This document shows positions 39,386 through 39,626 of a stretch of 39,626 nucleotides of DNA, piece after piece. Location: assembly GCA_016931175.1 (NCBI GenBank), contig JAFGFH010000023.1:1-39626 (forward strand), written 5' to 3'. Source of the stretch: Nanobdellota archaeon (GTDB taxonomy: Archaea; Nanobdellota; Nanobdellia; Tiddalikarchaeales; Tiddalikarchaeaceae). Every line of letters starts with the position of its first letter. Position 1 is the stretch's first letter. The position numbers and the translations under genes are program-made. A model generated the notes under the pieces. The model was not told the DNA's origin. It was given only the letters and a program-made list of their open reading frames with translations, and did no database searches.

Positions 39386-39626
39386 ATGAACGTTTTTGAT
39401 GTCTTCAAACCCAGAAAAGAAAACTTAGATTTAGAAAAAATAGCTAATACTTACGAAGTAAAAGATAAAGTCACGCCAATCAAAATAGAAGGAAAAACTT
39501 ACATACTAAAAATTAGCGAATACGAGAACCTAATACAAATATTAACAGAAACAGAAACCAAGTTAGAAGAAATAAGAGAATACACAGACCAGTATCAAAG
39601 TAGTAAATACTTCGGAGTCAGAATAG
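39386..39626 (+). CDS. Start of an unrecognised gene, cut by the window end
   Basis: About 80 codons from ATG 39386, six bases after the VWA gene stop, with no stop before the window end. Begins MNVFDVFKPRKENLDLEKIA, continues with a short beta segment (PIKIEGKTYILKI) and a helical, Thr/Glu-rich part. The close spacing suggests it is the third gene of the MoxR-VWA operon. A-ending codons dominate here, unlike the T-rich codons of the gene before. Confidence 0.55.
   Translation, partial: MNVFDVFKPRKENLDLEKIANTYEVKDKVTPIKIEGKTYILKISEYENLIQILTETETKLEEIREYTDQYQSSKYFGVRI

Noticed and set aside
1-39626. CRISPR array or integrase gene
   Set aside because: No regularly spaced short repeats and no tyrosine or serine recombinase motifs were found on either strand.

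Overview
The window is AT-rich archaeal DNA. It encodes archaeal-type information machinery: S13-S4-S11-RpoD, L18e-L13-S9-RpoN, L37Ae, RpoP, L35Ae, the KEOPS subunit Pcc1, prefoldin beta, ABCE1 and SepF. Most genes have a TATA-like box about 26-31 bases upstream of the start codon, which implies mostly leaderless transcripts. Genes inside operons are joined by ATGA or GTGA overlaps. The compact genes, many short lineage-specific proteins and Lys/Asn/Ile-rich proteins suggest a DPANN-type archaeon (Woesearchaeota/Pacearchaeota-like). That placement is inference; the archaeal assignment is firm.

Layout. 22-1482: phosphoglucose/phosphomannose isomerase and a VIT-like membrane protein. 1498-3769: rps13-rps4-rps11-rpoD. 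3771-14051: about 10 kb of accessory genes, where most archaea would have rpl18e next to rpoD. This stretch starts with tRNA-Leu(UAA). Downstream of it lie several partial copies of the tRNA 3' end, separating single-gene segments (nucleotidyltransferase, archaemetzincin-like protease, MFS transporter). HEAT-repeat, methyltransferase, unknown, glycosyltransferase, microbial rhodopsin and PIN-domain genes follow. 14061-18123: rpl18e-rpl13-rps9-rpoN-rpl37ae-rpoP-pcc1-pfdB-UPF0147, then sepF, a ureohydrolase and a small membrane protein. The rps13 and rpl18e promoters share a 20-base element differing at one position.

18109-21523 (minus strand): membrane protein, DUF167, methylthiotransferase, AAA ATPase, presenilin-like protease. 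21585-25127 (plus): HemK2/Mtq2-like methyltransferase, YchF/Ygr210-type GTPase, ABCE1. 25128-26607 (minus): membrane proteins including DUF63. 26677-34108 is a block of mostly unrecognised proteins: a 446-aa helical protein, a 571-aa endonuclease-IV-like TIM barrel keeping all nine zinc ligands around a large insertion, and two paralogous nucleotidyltransferase-plus-helical-domain proteins flanking two minus-strand unknowns. 34111-36032: a structured leader with two mini-ORFs, then a zinc-containing GNAT and an M20 deacylase. 36103-39626: L35Ae, then a MoxR ATPase coupled to a HEXXH-VWA protein and a gene cut by the window end.

The strongest candidates for something undescribed are the serial tRNA-Leu 3'-end duplications (4151-7225), the rhodopsin with Arg at the counterion position (11665-12282), the endonuclease-IV-like/nucleotidyltransferase block (26677-33564) and the leader at 34111-34320.
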